64,000 nt of DNA, from NCBI RefSeq assembly GCF_040954835.1, contig NC_090698.1, positions 74,258,284 to 74,322,283 on the forward strand. Reading direction: 5' to 3'. Position numbers and translations under genes: made by a program. Below, piece by piece: positions 11,501-18,074 of the stretch. Under the pieces are notes generated by a model that saw only the letters and a list, made by a program, of their open reading frames with translations, ran no database searches and had not been told where the DNA came from. Origin of the DNA: Lepisosteus oculatus (lineage: Eukaryota > Chordata > Actinopteri > Semionotiformes > Lepisosteidae). Each line of letters opens with the position of its first letter. The stretch's first letter is position 1.

Positions 11501-11958
11501 GACTTTGGAAAGTCGCGGTTTTAGATTATTCTGTCCAAAAATTATAGCATATAATGCTAAGTATCTAAGGTTGTCTAAGTGTTATTAAACATTCCTTAAA
11601 AACTGAAACCAGCTTTAATAACATAGAAGTTGAATCCTAATGGCTTAAAGGATGGAGGAGTAGGAGTAGACGGAGTCTCTTGCTGATGTGAACGTGTTGC
11701 TGTGGACTGTAAGACACCACCCTTCATTTGAAGGATTTCATCACTTCTGTTTTCCGAACGAGATCAGATGTGAACGAGAGCGCAGGGGATTGCTGGTGTG
11801 TAGCGCCTGTTTTCGAGTCTCGAGCTCACGGTTCTCTTTCAGGGGACGAGCGGGACTTCGTGGAGAAGCACAGGTGGCCGTCCAGCGCGTACCTGCAGGA
11901 GCTGGCCGAGTTCAGACGCCACGTTCACCGGCGGCACTCGCGCTGCGCCGTCATGTGA
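2426..11958 (+). CDS. RHOBTB3: RHOBTB3, Rho-related BTB domain protein 3 (5' partial, 9 exons)
   Basis: The joined exons are 2426-2583, 3034-3139, 3971-4321, 9000-9109, 9803-9911, 10388-10561, 10951-11117, 11345-11441 and 11843-11958. Together they give 1388 nt, about 462 codons, all frame-consistent with GT-AG introns. The human protein is about 611 residues, so roughly the first 150 are upstream of the window. In order the product shows the end of the degenerate GTPase domain (CTCPLCTSDKGSC, ELGATYLELHSL), a first BTB domain, a linker, a second BTB domain (VPAHRAVLAARCEVMAAMF, FLEYLYTDSCCP) and a C-terminal region (FVEKHRWPSSAYLQELAEF) ending CAVM. CPLCTSD and the FGGVLEYF segment separate RHOBTB3 from RHOBTB1 and RHOBTB2. 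The family is known for an unusual nucleotide-binding domain, roles in endosome-to-Golgi traffic and Cullin-3 binding through BTB domains. The CAVM end resembles a prenylation box; human ends CLVM. Identification is strong and exon edges are read by eye. Confidence 0.93.
3034..3139 (+). CDS. RHOBTB3: RHOBTB3 exon: linker after GTPase-like domain
   Basis: The acceptor is TGTGTGCAG before 3034 and the donor GTGGGT follows 3139. It encodes LEYFIIQCLKQKSSE, a basic stretch STKKKSPRARRPRPP and LLEQP, matching human LEYFMIQALNQKTSE and QLEQP. It leaves in phase 1. Confidence 0.9.
3158..3173 (-). promoter_or_regulatory. CTCF-like motif in RHOBTB3 intron
   Basis: Read on the minus strand, the site is CCACTAGGGGGCGGTG. 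It fits the CTCF core consensus CCASYAGRKGGC closely. It lies 19 bp beyond an exon, in an intron, and no recognisable SINE surrounds it. Binding is inference only. Confidence 0.4.
3971..4321 (+). CDS. RHOBTB3: RHOBTB3 exon: first BTB domain
   Basis: The acceptor is TGTCCCCCCAG ending at 3970 and the donor GTGAGC starts at 4322. It encodes SSDWLRLLDSGQCADVLF, RAHGALLCSVSPVFKQLL and, after an insert typical of RhoBTB proteins, LPEILRFLYTG. This is the split first BTB domain. Local GC content is high. The last base G joins the next exon to give a Gly codon. Confidence 0.92.
4924..4990 (+). repeat. tRNA-like sequence, probably a SINE head
   Basis: The stretch has an A-box-like TAGCTCAGCTGG and a B-box-like GGTTTGACCCC at about tRNA spacing. 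It lacks a clean cloverleaf and is followed by a GC-rich body to about 5045, so a tRNA-derived SINE head is more likely than a working tRNA gene. Confidence 0.4.
5611..5736 (+). repeat. Three-copy tandem repeat, 41-42 bp unit
   Basis: Three near-identical units each contain CCTGGGAGACACA, GGGATCATTCTG and ACCAGCAGC. They lie in the 4.7-kb RHOBTB3 intron. A two-copy relative with GCGGCCATTCTG in place of GGGATCATTCTG occurs at 62971-63055. Confidence 0.85.
5765..6040 (+). mobile_element. tRNA-derived SINE, copy 1
   Basis: The element opens GGGGCGGAGCGGTGGCTC, has an A-box region TGGCTCAGGATCTG and a B box GGTTCGAATCC at 5822-5832, and ends CAATAAAGTGATATT. A second copy at 37774-38050 is alike over its whole length, which shows it is a dispersed element. 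A short GAATGAATGAAT run precedes it; a clear target-site duplication was not established. Confidence 0.9.
6041..7227. other. RHOBTB3 intron, nothing recognised
   Basis: This part of the intron between the first-BTB exon and the following exon holds only short unsupported reading frames. I saw no repeat family or RNA gene that I could name. Confidence 0.5.
7228..7800 (+). repeat. G-rich minisatellite in RHOBTB3 intron
   Basis: Tandem units alternate between about 21 bp and about 31 bp. The short unit contains GGAGGGGGCAGGTAGAGG, and the longer one adds an extra GGAGGGGGCT block. Copies are nearly identical, with occasional GGCGGGGGC variants. The array produces a long Pro/Ser/Thr-rich open frame on the minus strand, which is an artefact of the period. 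Because RHOBTB3 is transcribed on the + strand, the pre-mRNA carries the G-runs. Confidence 0.95.
7801..8999. other. RHOBTB3 intron, AT-rich toward its end
   Basis: No gene or named repeat was recognised. The part from about 8260 to 8650 is AT-rich, with T-runs around 8520-8610. The sequence turns GC-rich just before the exon at 9000, whose acceptor is TGTTCCAG. Confidence 0.5.
9000..9109 (+). CDS. RHOBTB3: RHOBTB3 exon: linker between BTB domains
   Basis: The acceptor is GTGTTCCAG before 9000 and the donor GTACCC follows 9109. It encodes GASRWKELELSLRARL and LRELLAKVRLLLGREQ, matching the human GAFQWEELEEDIRKKL segment. It enters in phase 1 and leaves in phase 0. Confidence 0.88.
9803..9911 (+). 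CDS. RHOBTB3: RHOBTB3 exon: start of second BTB domain
   Basis: The acceptor TCTCTCTGCCCAG ends at 9802 and the donor GTAACT starts at 9912. It encodes QCSRELRALRP and LFHSPLLSDVVFKVEG, matching human FFLNKPMLADVVFEIQG. The acceptor is followed directly by another CAG, a tandem CAGCAG site that could add or drop one glutamine. Confidence 0.87.
10388..10561 (+). CDS. RHOBTB3: RHOBTB3 exon: core of second BTB domain
   Basis: The acceptor is ATTTTGCAG ending at 10387 and the donor GTGCGT starts at 10562. It encodes VPAHRAVLAARCEVMAAMF, the segment VVPVYGVSKDCFVSF and LEYLYTDSCCP, which are almost identical to human RHOBTB3. Confidence 0.95.
10677..10691 (+). promoter_or_regulatory. CTCF-like motif in RHOBTB3 intron
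   Basis: The site is CCAGAAGGTGGCGCT. Its surroundings resemble 55027-55070, where CCAGTAGGTGGCGAT follows a similar TAAGTGTTGTAGGTGG lead. Both may be decayed copies of one repeat, perhaps a 5S-SINE variant. Binding is not shown. Confidence 0.3.
10951..11117 (+). CDS. RHOBTB3: RHOBTB3 exon: end of second BTB domain
   Basis: The acceptor is TTCCTGCTAG ending at 10950 and the donor GTGAGA starts at 11118. It encodes SVLQAMALLVCAEMYQVPRL, QHLCEVCICTRLQSM and LGVVELLGRAQ, matching the human segment through LLKKAK. Confidence 0.94.
11345..11441 (+). CDS. RHOBTB3: RHOBTB3 exon: C-terminal region
   Basis: The acceptor is CTGCCCTCCCCAG ending at 11344 and the donor GTAAGA starts at 11442. It encodes FHHAPQLSTWLLHFIASNY and LIFSQKPDFSNLT, matching human nearly exactly. 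Confidence 0.95.
11843..11958 (+). CDS. RHOBTB3: RHOBTB3 last coding exon with CAVM end
   Basis: The acceptor TTCTCTTTCAG ends at 11842 and the stop TGA is 11956-11958. It encodes DERDFVEKHRWPSSAYLQEL, AEFRRHVHRRHSRC and the end CAVM. Human RHOBTB3 ends CLVM after a similar basic stretch. The last four residues have CAAX form; whether they are prenylated cannot be told from sequence. Confidence 0.96.
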
Positions 11959-13321
11959 CCGGACTGGAGGAGACAGACACGTCCACAAGGCAAGAGCCTT
12001 CTGTGATCTGATGGGTCTGCGCTGTTGACAGAGGGGACAGAAACACTGTACTGCAGGACATGCTCTCACTGAACTGCTGACGTGTGAGAGCTTATTCCCT
12101 GAAAGTCATGAAGGGGGCATTACCTGTTTTTTTTTACTTCATACTAACTTATCATCACAAATGACTCCCTATAGTCTGTGTTACAGACTGCACATCAGTG
12201 AAAATACAAGACGCCACAGGAATAAAGTCACGTTTGAACTCTCACGACAAAATGCCAGGGCCAGAGTTTCACTGACCGGGCCAGCTGAATGCCCTCTGCT
12301 CGTTTTGCAACTTTTGCTCCTGCCTATGAAGTTGACCCCATGAAACAACAAGGAGCCGTTCTGCTCTGATTAAAGGCGCTTCATTGAATTTCTAATATCA
12401 GATATGCTGGATGTATGACAGCCACACAAAAGGCACCAGTTAAAGTAACAATAAATAGCTTTAGCCAGTGAGAATGCACCGCTCCACTAATTCCTAGAGC
12501 AGTTCAGTTCAGGTGGACGGAAGCACATTGACCTGGGAAGTGATGGCTCAGCTCTCTGCAGGGTCACGCAGATTAGACACAGGCCACATGGCCGTGCTGT
12601 AAGTATGACAGAGCCACGTTTCTCAGGTCTGGTCAGACAGGACGCGGGTGGTGTGTGCGGACTGGACGCCGGTGGTGTGTGCGGACTGGACGCCGGTGGT
12701 GTGTGCGGACTGGACACCGGTAGCTTGTGCTGACTGGACGCCGGTGGTGTGTGCGGACTGGACGCCGGTGGTGTGTGCGGACTGGACACCGGTAGCTTGT
12801 GCTGACTGGACGCCGGTGGTGTGTGCGGACTATTCGCCGGTGGTGTGTGCGGACTGGACGCCGGTGGTCTGAGTGGACTGGACGCTGGTAGCTTGTGTGG
12901 TAACACTGCTGTTAACATGACATTAGGCCTGTCTTTCCTATTCACTGAACTAGACATTATCGGACAACTGTATTACTGGACATTTAGGAAAAAGCTGAAA
13001 TAAACCAGGTATTTGATGTATTTTGACTTTTCTACAAGCTATGGAAGTAGAAGGCTGTGTTTTATGCAATAACCTTAAAAAACTAAAATATCTCCTTATA
13101 AACATAGTAGTAGCTTTTGCTTCAAGTCACTTAATATTTTCATTTTATCTTCAATTAAGCAAGAGGTCTTACCGCACAATAATAAACAGGGCCCTTAACT
13201 TAAGGACATCGGAGGTCAAATGATTTCATGTTTTCTGTATATAGAACACTTTAAGCGAGTGTCTGTTTCACCAGGGGTGCATGCTCACTGCAAAAAAGTA
13301 ATGATCATGTACACAAATAAA
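11959..13321 (+). other. RHOBTB3: Probable RHOBTB3 3'UTR with candidate poly(A) signals
   Basis: No further coding exon is expected after the stop. AATAAA hexamers on the + strand occur at 12221, 12450, 12999 and 13316. Which is used cannot be decided. If any but the first two are used, the minisatellite at 12637-12900 lies within the mRNA. The end given here is simply the last candidate before a LINE fragment. Confidence 0.45.
12637..12900 (+). repeat. 24-bp minisatellite
   Basis: About eleven tandem units of 24 bp, each with TGTGTGCGGACTGGACGCC or a close variant such as GCTTGTGCTGACTGGACG. The period is a multiple of three, so it makes open frames on both strands (8-residue repeats such as VVCADWTP); these are not evidence of coding. 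Confidence 0.93.
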
Positions 13322-13334
13322 GACAGACTTGACC

Positions 13335-13945
13335 TTATTCCATTCCTTCTCTTCCTGTCTCACTTCCAGTGAATTTATGCGTCTTGACCCTTCAGGCTCT
13401 CCTCACAGGGTCCAGAATTCGTCAGCCAGATTCCTGACCAGGTCTAGTGCAAGTGATCACATTACTCCTGTCCCGGAGTCCTTGCACTGGCTTCCTGTCA
13501 GGTTTCGTGTCGACAAAGTCGAGAGCCTTATAAATGAGTCCTCCTGCTCATTTATAAGGCTCTGCATGGCTAGAAACCTTAGTTGTCTGAGGTGCTGTAG
13601 TCCTACCTCCCACCTCACAGCCTGCGCTCTTCGGATTCCGATTTCCTCTGTCTAGTGGTGACAGCCCCTTATCCTGCTGAACCGCAAAGCTCTGGAGTTC
13701 TGTCCCCAACAATATCAGAGGATATCTCCTACCCTAAGCACCTTCAAATCCAGACACAAACCCCTTTCCTTCAGAAAGGCTGTTATTTATCTTATCTCTG
13801 GCTGCTCCCTGCATCTCCCATTGCATTGCTAATCCCTCGTGTTTATTGTGCTCATCTCCTTGTTAACTATTTTTTTTCCTCTAAAGTGCTTTGAGAAGCT
13901 ACTTTTAAAGGCACTGTAGAAAATAAAGATGATTATTATTAGCTG
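13335..13945 (+). mobile_element. L2-like LINE, 5'-truncated 3' end
   Basis: Frames on the + strand contain NSSARFLTRSSASDHITPV and SLHWLPVRFRVD, typical of the C-terminal end of the reverse transcriptase polyprotein in fish L2-type LINEs. The frame is broken several times. The end has the usual tail (GTGCTTTGAGAAGCTAC, then GATTATTATT). It lies about 55 bp beyond the GLRX stop. Confidence 0.85.
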
Positions 13946-14000
13946 TTCAACGAGAAGTCCGATCCTGGTATTGAAAGGTTGCTGTGCTAGGTCCTAGGTG

Positions 14001-14081
14001 CTAGGTCTCACACATCCCCTCCAGCTCCTGCACGTCCGAGCCGCCGCCCACGCACTGCTCCCCGGTGAACACGCGGGGCAC
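14001..14081 (-). CDS. GLRX: GLRX exon (glutaredoxin C-terminal part, short end)
   Basis: On the minus strand the acceptor TGTCTTGCAG is followed by an exon encoding VPRVFTGEQCVGGGSDVQEL, then EGMCET and a stop. Human GLRX has an exon boundary just before VPRVFIGKDCIGGCSDL, so phase and site agree. VPRV includes the cis-proline and GGxSD the glutathione-binding turn of glutaredoxins, cytosolic enzymes that reduce protein-glutathione mixed disulfides. The position between RHOBTB3 and ELL2 on the minus strand is that of human GLRX. Two things are odd: the end is about eleven residues shorter than usual, and I could not find the preceding exon with the Cys-Pro-Tyr/Phe-Cys active site up to 18000. 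A GTGAGA near the end could be a donor to a further exon. It may be partial, decayed, or have an exon I missed. Confidence 0.75.
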   Translation of the reverse strand: MPRVFTGEQCVGGGSDVQELEGMCET

Positions 14082-14189
14082 CTGCAAGACAGCGACAGCA
14101 GCAGGGGAGGGGGGGTCACATTCCCCGCACGCCGGAAGAGAACCAGCCCCGGGCCAGCACCGGCGCGTCCCCACACTGCGCCCTGAGCC

Positions 14190-14222
14190 CCGCCCCCGAC
14201 CCCGCCCCTCTGTGACGTCACG
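14190..14222. promoter_or_regulatory. GC boxes plus a CRE-like site
   Basis: Two CCGCCCC-type boxes near 14190-14210 are followed by a palindromic TGACGTCA at 14213-14220. Together they look like a small promoter. It lies just upstream of the GLRX exon in GLRX orientation, which is odd because that exon is internal or terminal in other species. Confidence 0.35.
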
Positions 14223-14231
14223 CGTAGACGT

Positions 14232-14330
14232 GGGCGTGTCTCTGATGGGTCGCCGGGACTACCGAGATATGGGCGTGTCTCTGGGAGGTCGCCAGGACTA
14301 CCGAGATATGGGCGTGTCTCTGGGGGGCCT
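14232..14330 (+). repeat. 39-bp direct repeat, about 2.5 copies
   Basis: Units start at 14232, 14271 and 14310 with GGGCGTGTCTCTG followed by GTCGCC and GGACTACCGAGATAT. GGGCGTG resembles a KLF/Sp-type box, so the array repeats a possible binding site next to the CRE-like element. Confidence 0.85.
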
Positions 14331-14751
14331 ACTAAATACATTTCATATCATCTGTCCCAGTACAAACGTGACAGTATGGGGAACGTTCATTCACCGTAAA
14401 CTAAATAAGATAAACTTCGCAATACCTATATTTACATCTTATATTGTTGCATTGACACAGGTGCTAGGGACGACATTGACAAGGATTACTGCTGTCAGGT
14501 TTGATCCCTCGGGTTGGGAGAACAGGCAGAAGTTGGAAGAAGTTTTTATTTCATGTGCATGGGAGCGAAACACACAGAGATGCTCGCTGTATTTTTCTCT
14601 AAACTAGGACAGTCCTTCAATATTTTTCCATCACACTTCCCTGTGCTTACCGGATTGGTAGTATTCCAAAATCACGCACATCTTCCTAATTCCCGATTTG
14701 CTAAACATAAACTTCTTTTAATACAAATACTTAGGTATTACAACTTATCTA

Positions 14752-15321
14752 AGCAGCCATATCACCCTGCAGCTCACAACTGGCAACCCCCTGAAGCTAA
14801 GCAGGTGTGAGCCTGGTCAGTACCTGGATGGGAGACCTCCTGGGAAAAACTAAGGTTGCTGCTGGAAGAGGTGTTAGTGGGGCCAGCAGGGGGTGCTGAC
14901 CCTGCAGTCCATGTGGGTCCTAATGCCCCAGTATAGTGACGAGGACACTATACTGTAAGCAGGCGCCGTCCTTTGGATGAGATGTAAAACCGAGGTCCTG
15001 AGTCATTAAAAATCCCAGGACGTTTCTCGAAAAGAGTAGGGGTGTAACCCCGGCGTCCTGGCCAAATTTACCATTGGCCCTTACTAATCATGGCCTCCTA
15101 ATAATCCCCCTCTATGAATTGGCTTCATTACTCTGCTCTCCTCCCCACTGATAGCTGGTGTGTGGGGAGCGTTCTGGCGCACTATGGCTGCCGTCGCATC
15201 ATCCAGGTGGGGCTGCACACTGGTGGTGGTGGAGGGGATCCCCATTACCTGTAAAGCACTTTGAGTGGAGTGTCCAGAAATGTCCAGAGTGTCTATATAA
15301 GTGTAAGCAATTATTATTATT
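14752..15321 (+). mobile_element. 5S-rRNA-derived SINE, near full length
   Basis: The head (CTGAAGCTAAGCAGGTGTG, then CCTGGTCAGTACCTGGATGG and GAGACCTCCTGGGA) is the internal-promoter region of 5S rRNA. A body and an L2-like tail follow (CTGTAAAGCACTTTGAGTGG, then CTATATAAGTGTAAGC and ATTATTATT). Related copies lie at 16699-16934 (3' part), 59809-60280 and 60602-61137. The element is dispersed, so it is a SINE and not a 5S gene. Confidence 0.92.
14883..14897 (+). promoter_or_regulatory. CTCF-like motif inside 5S-SINE
   Basis: The SINE body carries CCAGCAGGGGGTGCT, close to the CTCF core. The other two long copies carry CCAGTAGGGGGCGCT (59923-59937) and CCAGTGGGGGGCGCT (60734-60748) at the same place, so the motif belongs to the family. 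Confidence 0.4.
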
Positions 15322-16108
15322 AGGTGTGTAGCACGCATCCTTATATAACAGTACAGATCTACATAACAGTTCTTGTGTCCAGCATTCTTCCAATCCAGTT
15401 CACACCAGTTCTGAATGTCCACCTTATAAAATATTGCATCTTGTGCAGGAAAAGTGTGTACAAAGTTCACAGAGACCCTCTCAACAGAGGCAAGAGGACA
15501 TTCTCTGCAGCAGTGTTACTTGTCTGTTGCTACAATACAAGTGTCCGCTTCCTGTCTAATGCCGGCAGTAGCTCGACAAATAATCCAGCAGGCGGCGCTG
15601 TGCTGCCGCTCGTTTATGGCAGGATTTGTTTTTGTTTTTTGGTGCATCGTGGTTACACCAAGACGTAAATTAGCATTAATGGGAAATGGATAAACACGCC
15701 CACTGGGATTCGTGTCAAGGAAGCGAAGTTTAACTTATTTAATTTGCCGAAAAACTTGCCGGTAGTTCCCGACTCCCCTCAGCATCTGATGACAAAATCG
15801 AGAAGTACTATTGGTGTATTCAGCTTGCGCTGGCTGTGCTGAACTGAATTTATGCGTCTAAAAATAAATGAAATGGAAAGTAATTAATTGAGCTTGTTTT
15901 ATATTGCGTTTTGTAATGAAAACGGCCTCTTGATTGATATAGTCTTTTCAGAGATTTAGATTTAGAGATTTAGATTTAGCGATGTTTGCTGCAAGTGGAC
16001 GCGGAGCGATGTGATAACGGAGACCCAGCAAGGTGGCGCCAAAGTTCACGCCAGTAAAGACCTCCGGAAATTGACATACGGATACACTGCAGGTCACAGA
16101 ACTCGCAA
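15322..16108. other. Intergenic, nothing firm; one CTCF-like site
   Basis: No gene was recognised. A CTCF-like CCAGCAGGCGGCGCTG lies at 15585-15600 outside the SINEs. A short direct repeat of GAGATTTAGATTTA occurs near 15952-15978. Confidence 0.5.
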
Positions 16109-16414
16109 CCCCTTCGTTGGTGCAGTGGTTAGCACCGCTTCCCTGCAGCCCTGGGTTCAATTCCTGGGGCACCTTCTGCATGGAGTTTGCACGTTCTCCC
16201 TGTGCTCACATGGGTTTCCTCCACAGTCTAAAAACAGACTGCTCAGTTCATTGCCATGGGGAAAAATCGGCCCCGGTGCGTGTGTGTGTGTCTGAGCTGT
16301 GGGAGACTGGTGTCCTGTCCAGGGTGTATCCTGCCTTGTGCCCTTTGCCCGCTGGGAAGAGCTCCGGCTCCCCTGTAATGCCGCACTGGATAAGTGGTTG
16401 ATGAAAGCAATGTA
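16109..16414 (+). mobile_element. V-SINE-like element, near full length
   Basis: The tRNA-like head (GTGCAGTGGTTAGCACCGC, then CTGGGTTCAATTCCTGGGGC) is followed by a conserved body (GCACGTTCTCCCTGTG, GGGTTTCCTCCACAGTC) and an end with GCACTGGATAAGTGGTTGAT. Inverted and partial copies occur at 42113-42285, 49141-49302, 50225-50385 and 52782-53030. Confidence 0.85.
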
Positions 16415-16698
16415 ATGGGTTTTGTCTGGAACATGGAATTTGCGCATGAAAGGGTGTGGCTGTGCTCTCATCAGGGAGACCCAAGTGCCGCCCGGACTCT
16501 GAGAAGGTGTTTCTGGGGGAAGCAGCTTCCTTCCTTCTCGCTGATGCCCGTAGTGGGATGATGGGCAGGAAGAAGATCTCTCATGGCGTGTGCCTGGTGC
16601 TGGTCTCATCCTCACAGGGTCTCACTGTGGCTGGGGAGTTTGTTCCACACACCTTACACCTATATGTAAAGATCTGCCTCCAGGTCTCATTGTTAAAT

Positions 16699-16934
16699 GC
16701 AGTAGGGGTGTTACCCCAGTGTCCTGTCCAATTTTCCTCTGGCCTCCTAAGAATCCCCCTCTGAACTGGCTTCATCACTCTGCTCTCCTCCCCACTGAGA
16801 GCTGGTGTGTGGGGAGCGGACTGGAGCATCATCCAGGTGGGGGTACACACTGGTGGTGGTGGAGGGGATCCCCGTGACCTGTAAAGCTCTTTGAGTGGAG
16901 TGTCCAGGAAAGAGCAGTATAAGTAATAATAATT
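16699..16934 (+). mobile_element. 5S-SINE, 3' part only
   Basis: This matches the last part of the 5S-SINE at 14752, including CTGCTCTCCTCCCCACTGAG, ATCATCCAGGTGGGG and CTTTGAGTGGAGTGTCCAG. The 5S head is absent, as in a 5'-truncated insertion. Confidence 0.85.
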
Positions 16935-17894
16935 GTTTACACTTCTATAAAGCGTAAGGAATTACTATCATGTTTCCACTTATTCCCTCCTTGTCTGAGC
17001 AAAATCCTTAAAGGCAAAGTCAACCCAACAGATTCTGAATACCTGTATCAGGTCCCCTTCTGGTCTCCGCAGAACTCGGTGTGCTCAGCATCCGCAGTGT
17101 TACTGGACAAGGACCCTGTTCCACTGCCTGACTCGCGATCATCACTTCTTCCTTACTGTACACCCGAGTCCAATCTGCATCTAGTACATCATTCATTTCC
17201 CCTGCCTGGCACTGAATATTTCCTTTTTTGTACCAGATAGCTTTTACTTTGTACTTAATGGATCTTTTTTTTGCTGTTGAAATCATTTTATTGTAGCCTC
17301 CATTCTATTGTTTCTCTCTTGACCTTTCTCATGTCCATTCCACCTTGTGCTTGCGGTGCCTTGCACTGCTCTTCTTCAATTGGATCCTGCTAGTTTTAAT
17401 ATGTTAAATCATTTGATTGACTCACACTTGGGAGAAAATGTCTAGGATTTTTACTTTCAACTCAACCTGTAGTTGCAAAAGATACTTCAAAGCTACACCG
17501 TCTTCTGATCACAGCTCCTCGACGGTTCTCTCTCTCACCTCCGTCTGCCTCACTCTGTCTTGACCGCGTGAAAAGACGAGATCTGTACCAGATCTTTCCT
17601 CTTGTAGGGGCTCTGACGGACTGGGGAGGAAAGGAGTCAGTACCCCTGTCCACCACTGCAGCGTCTGCTGCCAGTATCCCTACAGCTCTTTCCCTGTCTC
17701 GGTAGGAAAAGTTGAAGAATCCCATAAACAAACTACTTCTGGACATACAGTATATGGGTACAGTGTATGAAATATATATTATGATAATACTGCTAGCGGG
17801 CAGCTTCTCTCTCTAGTGTTTCCAGTGCTCCTAGTATTTCGGTATCGGCACCTAAGTTACTTGATCAATTGTCTTCCTCTGCTCTACCCTGCAG
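16935..17894. other. Intergenic between GLRX exon and ELL2 3' end
   Basis: No coding exon was identified here although the missing GLRX active-site exon might be expected. I looked on the minus strand for codons of a Cys-Pro-Tyr/Phe-Cys motif and saw none. Frames at 17020-17290 and 17460-17750 are open but match nothing I know. Confidence 0.5.
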
Positions 17895-18074
17895 AAGAGG
17901 AAGGTGCTGCTGGAGGCGGAGGGCGAGACGAGCTGCACGAGGACCTCAGCCCAGGGCCAGAGCTCTCAGGAGGGCTGGATCAGCACCTCCTCTCCCTCGC
18001 CTGCCTGCAGCACAACTGGAGACTCGATTTCCGAAAGAAAAAGGAAACCACACGTTAAGTTCACATTTTATTGA
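17895..18074 (+). CDS. Candidate terminal exon, unknown (59 codons)
   Basis: A long pyrimidine tract and CCCTGCAG end at 17894, a good acceptor. The following frame KRKVLLEAEGETSCTR and so on stays open for 59 codons to a TGA at 18072-18074, ending ISERKRKPHVKFTFY. The other two frames are also open for more than 50 codons, so base composition may explain it. I recognise no family. Its end overlaps the antisense ELL2 poly(A) signal. It may be a chance ORF or the end of an unmapped forward transcript. Confidence 0.2.
   Translation, partial: KRKVLLEAEGETSCTRTSAQGQSSQEGWISTSSPSPACSTTGDSISERKRKPHVKFTFY

Noticed and set aside
12487-12957. Frames of repeated SSPHTPPA or VVCADWTP residues
   Set aside because: They come from the 24-bp array, whose period is a multiple of three.
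14752-14870. 5S rRNA gene
   Set aside because: The 5S-like head is followed by a SINE body and tail that recur at 59809 and 60602.
17462-17746. Minus-strand frame as the missing GLRX exon
   Set aside because: A Ser-Pro-Tyr-Lys string appears in one frame, but there is no Cys pair and no other glutaredoxin sequence.
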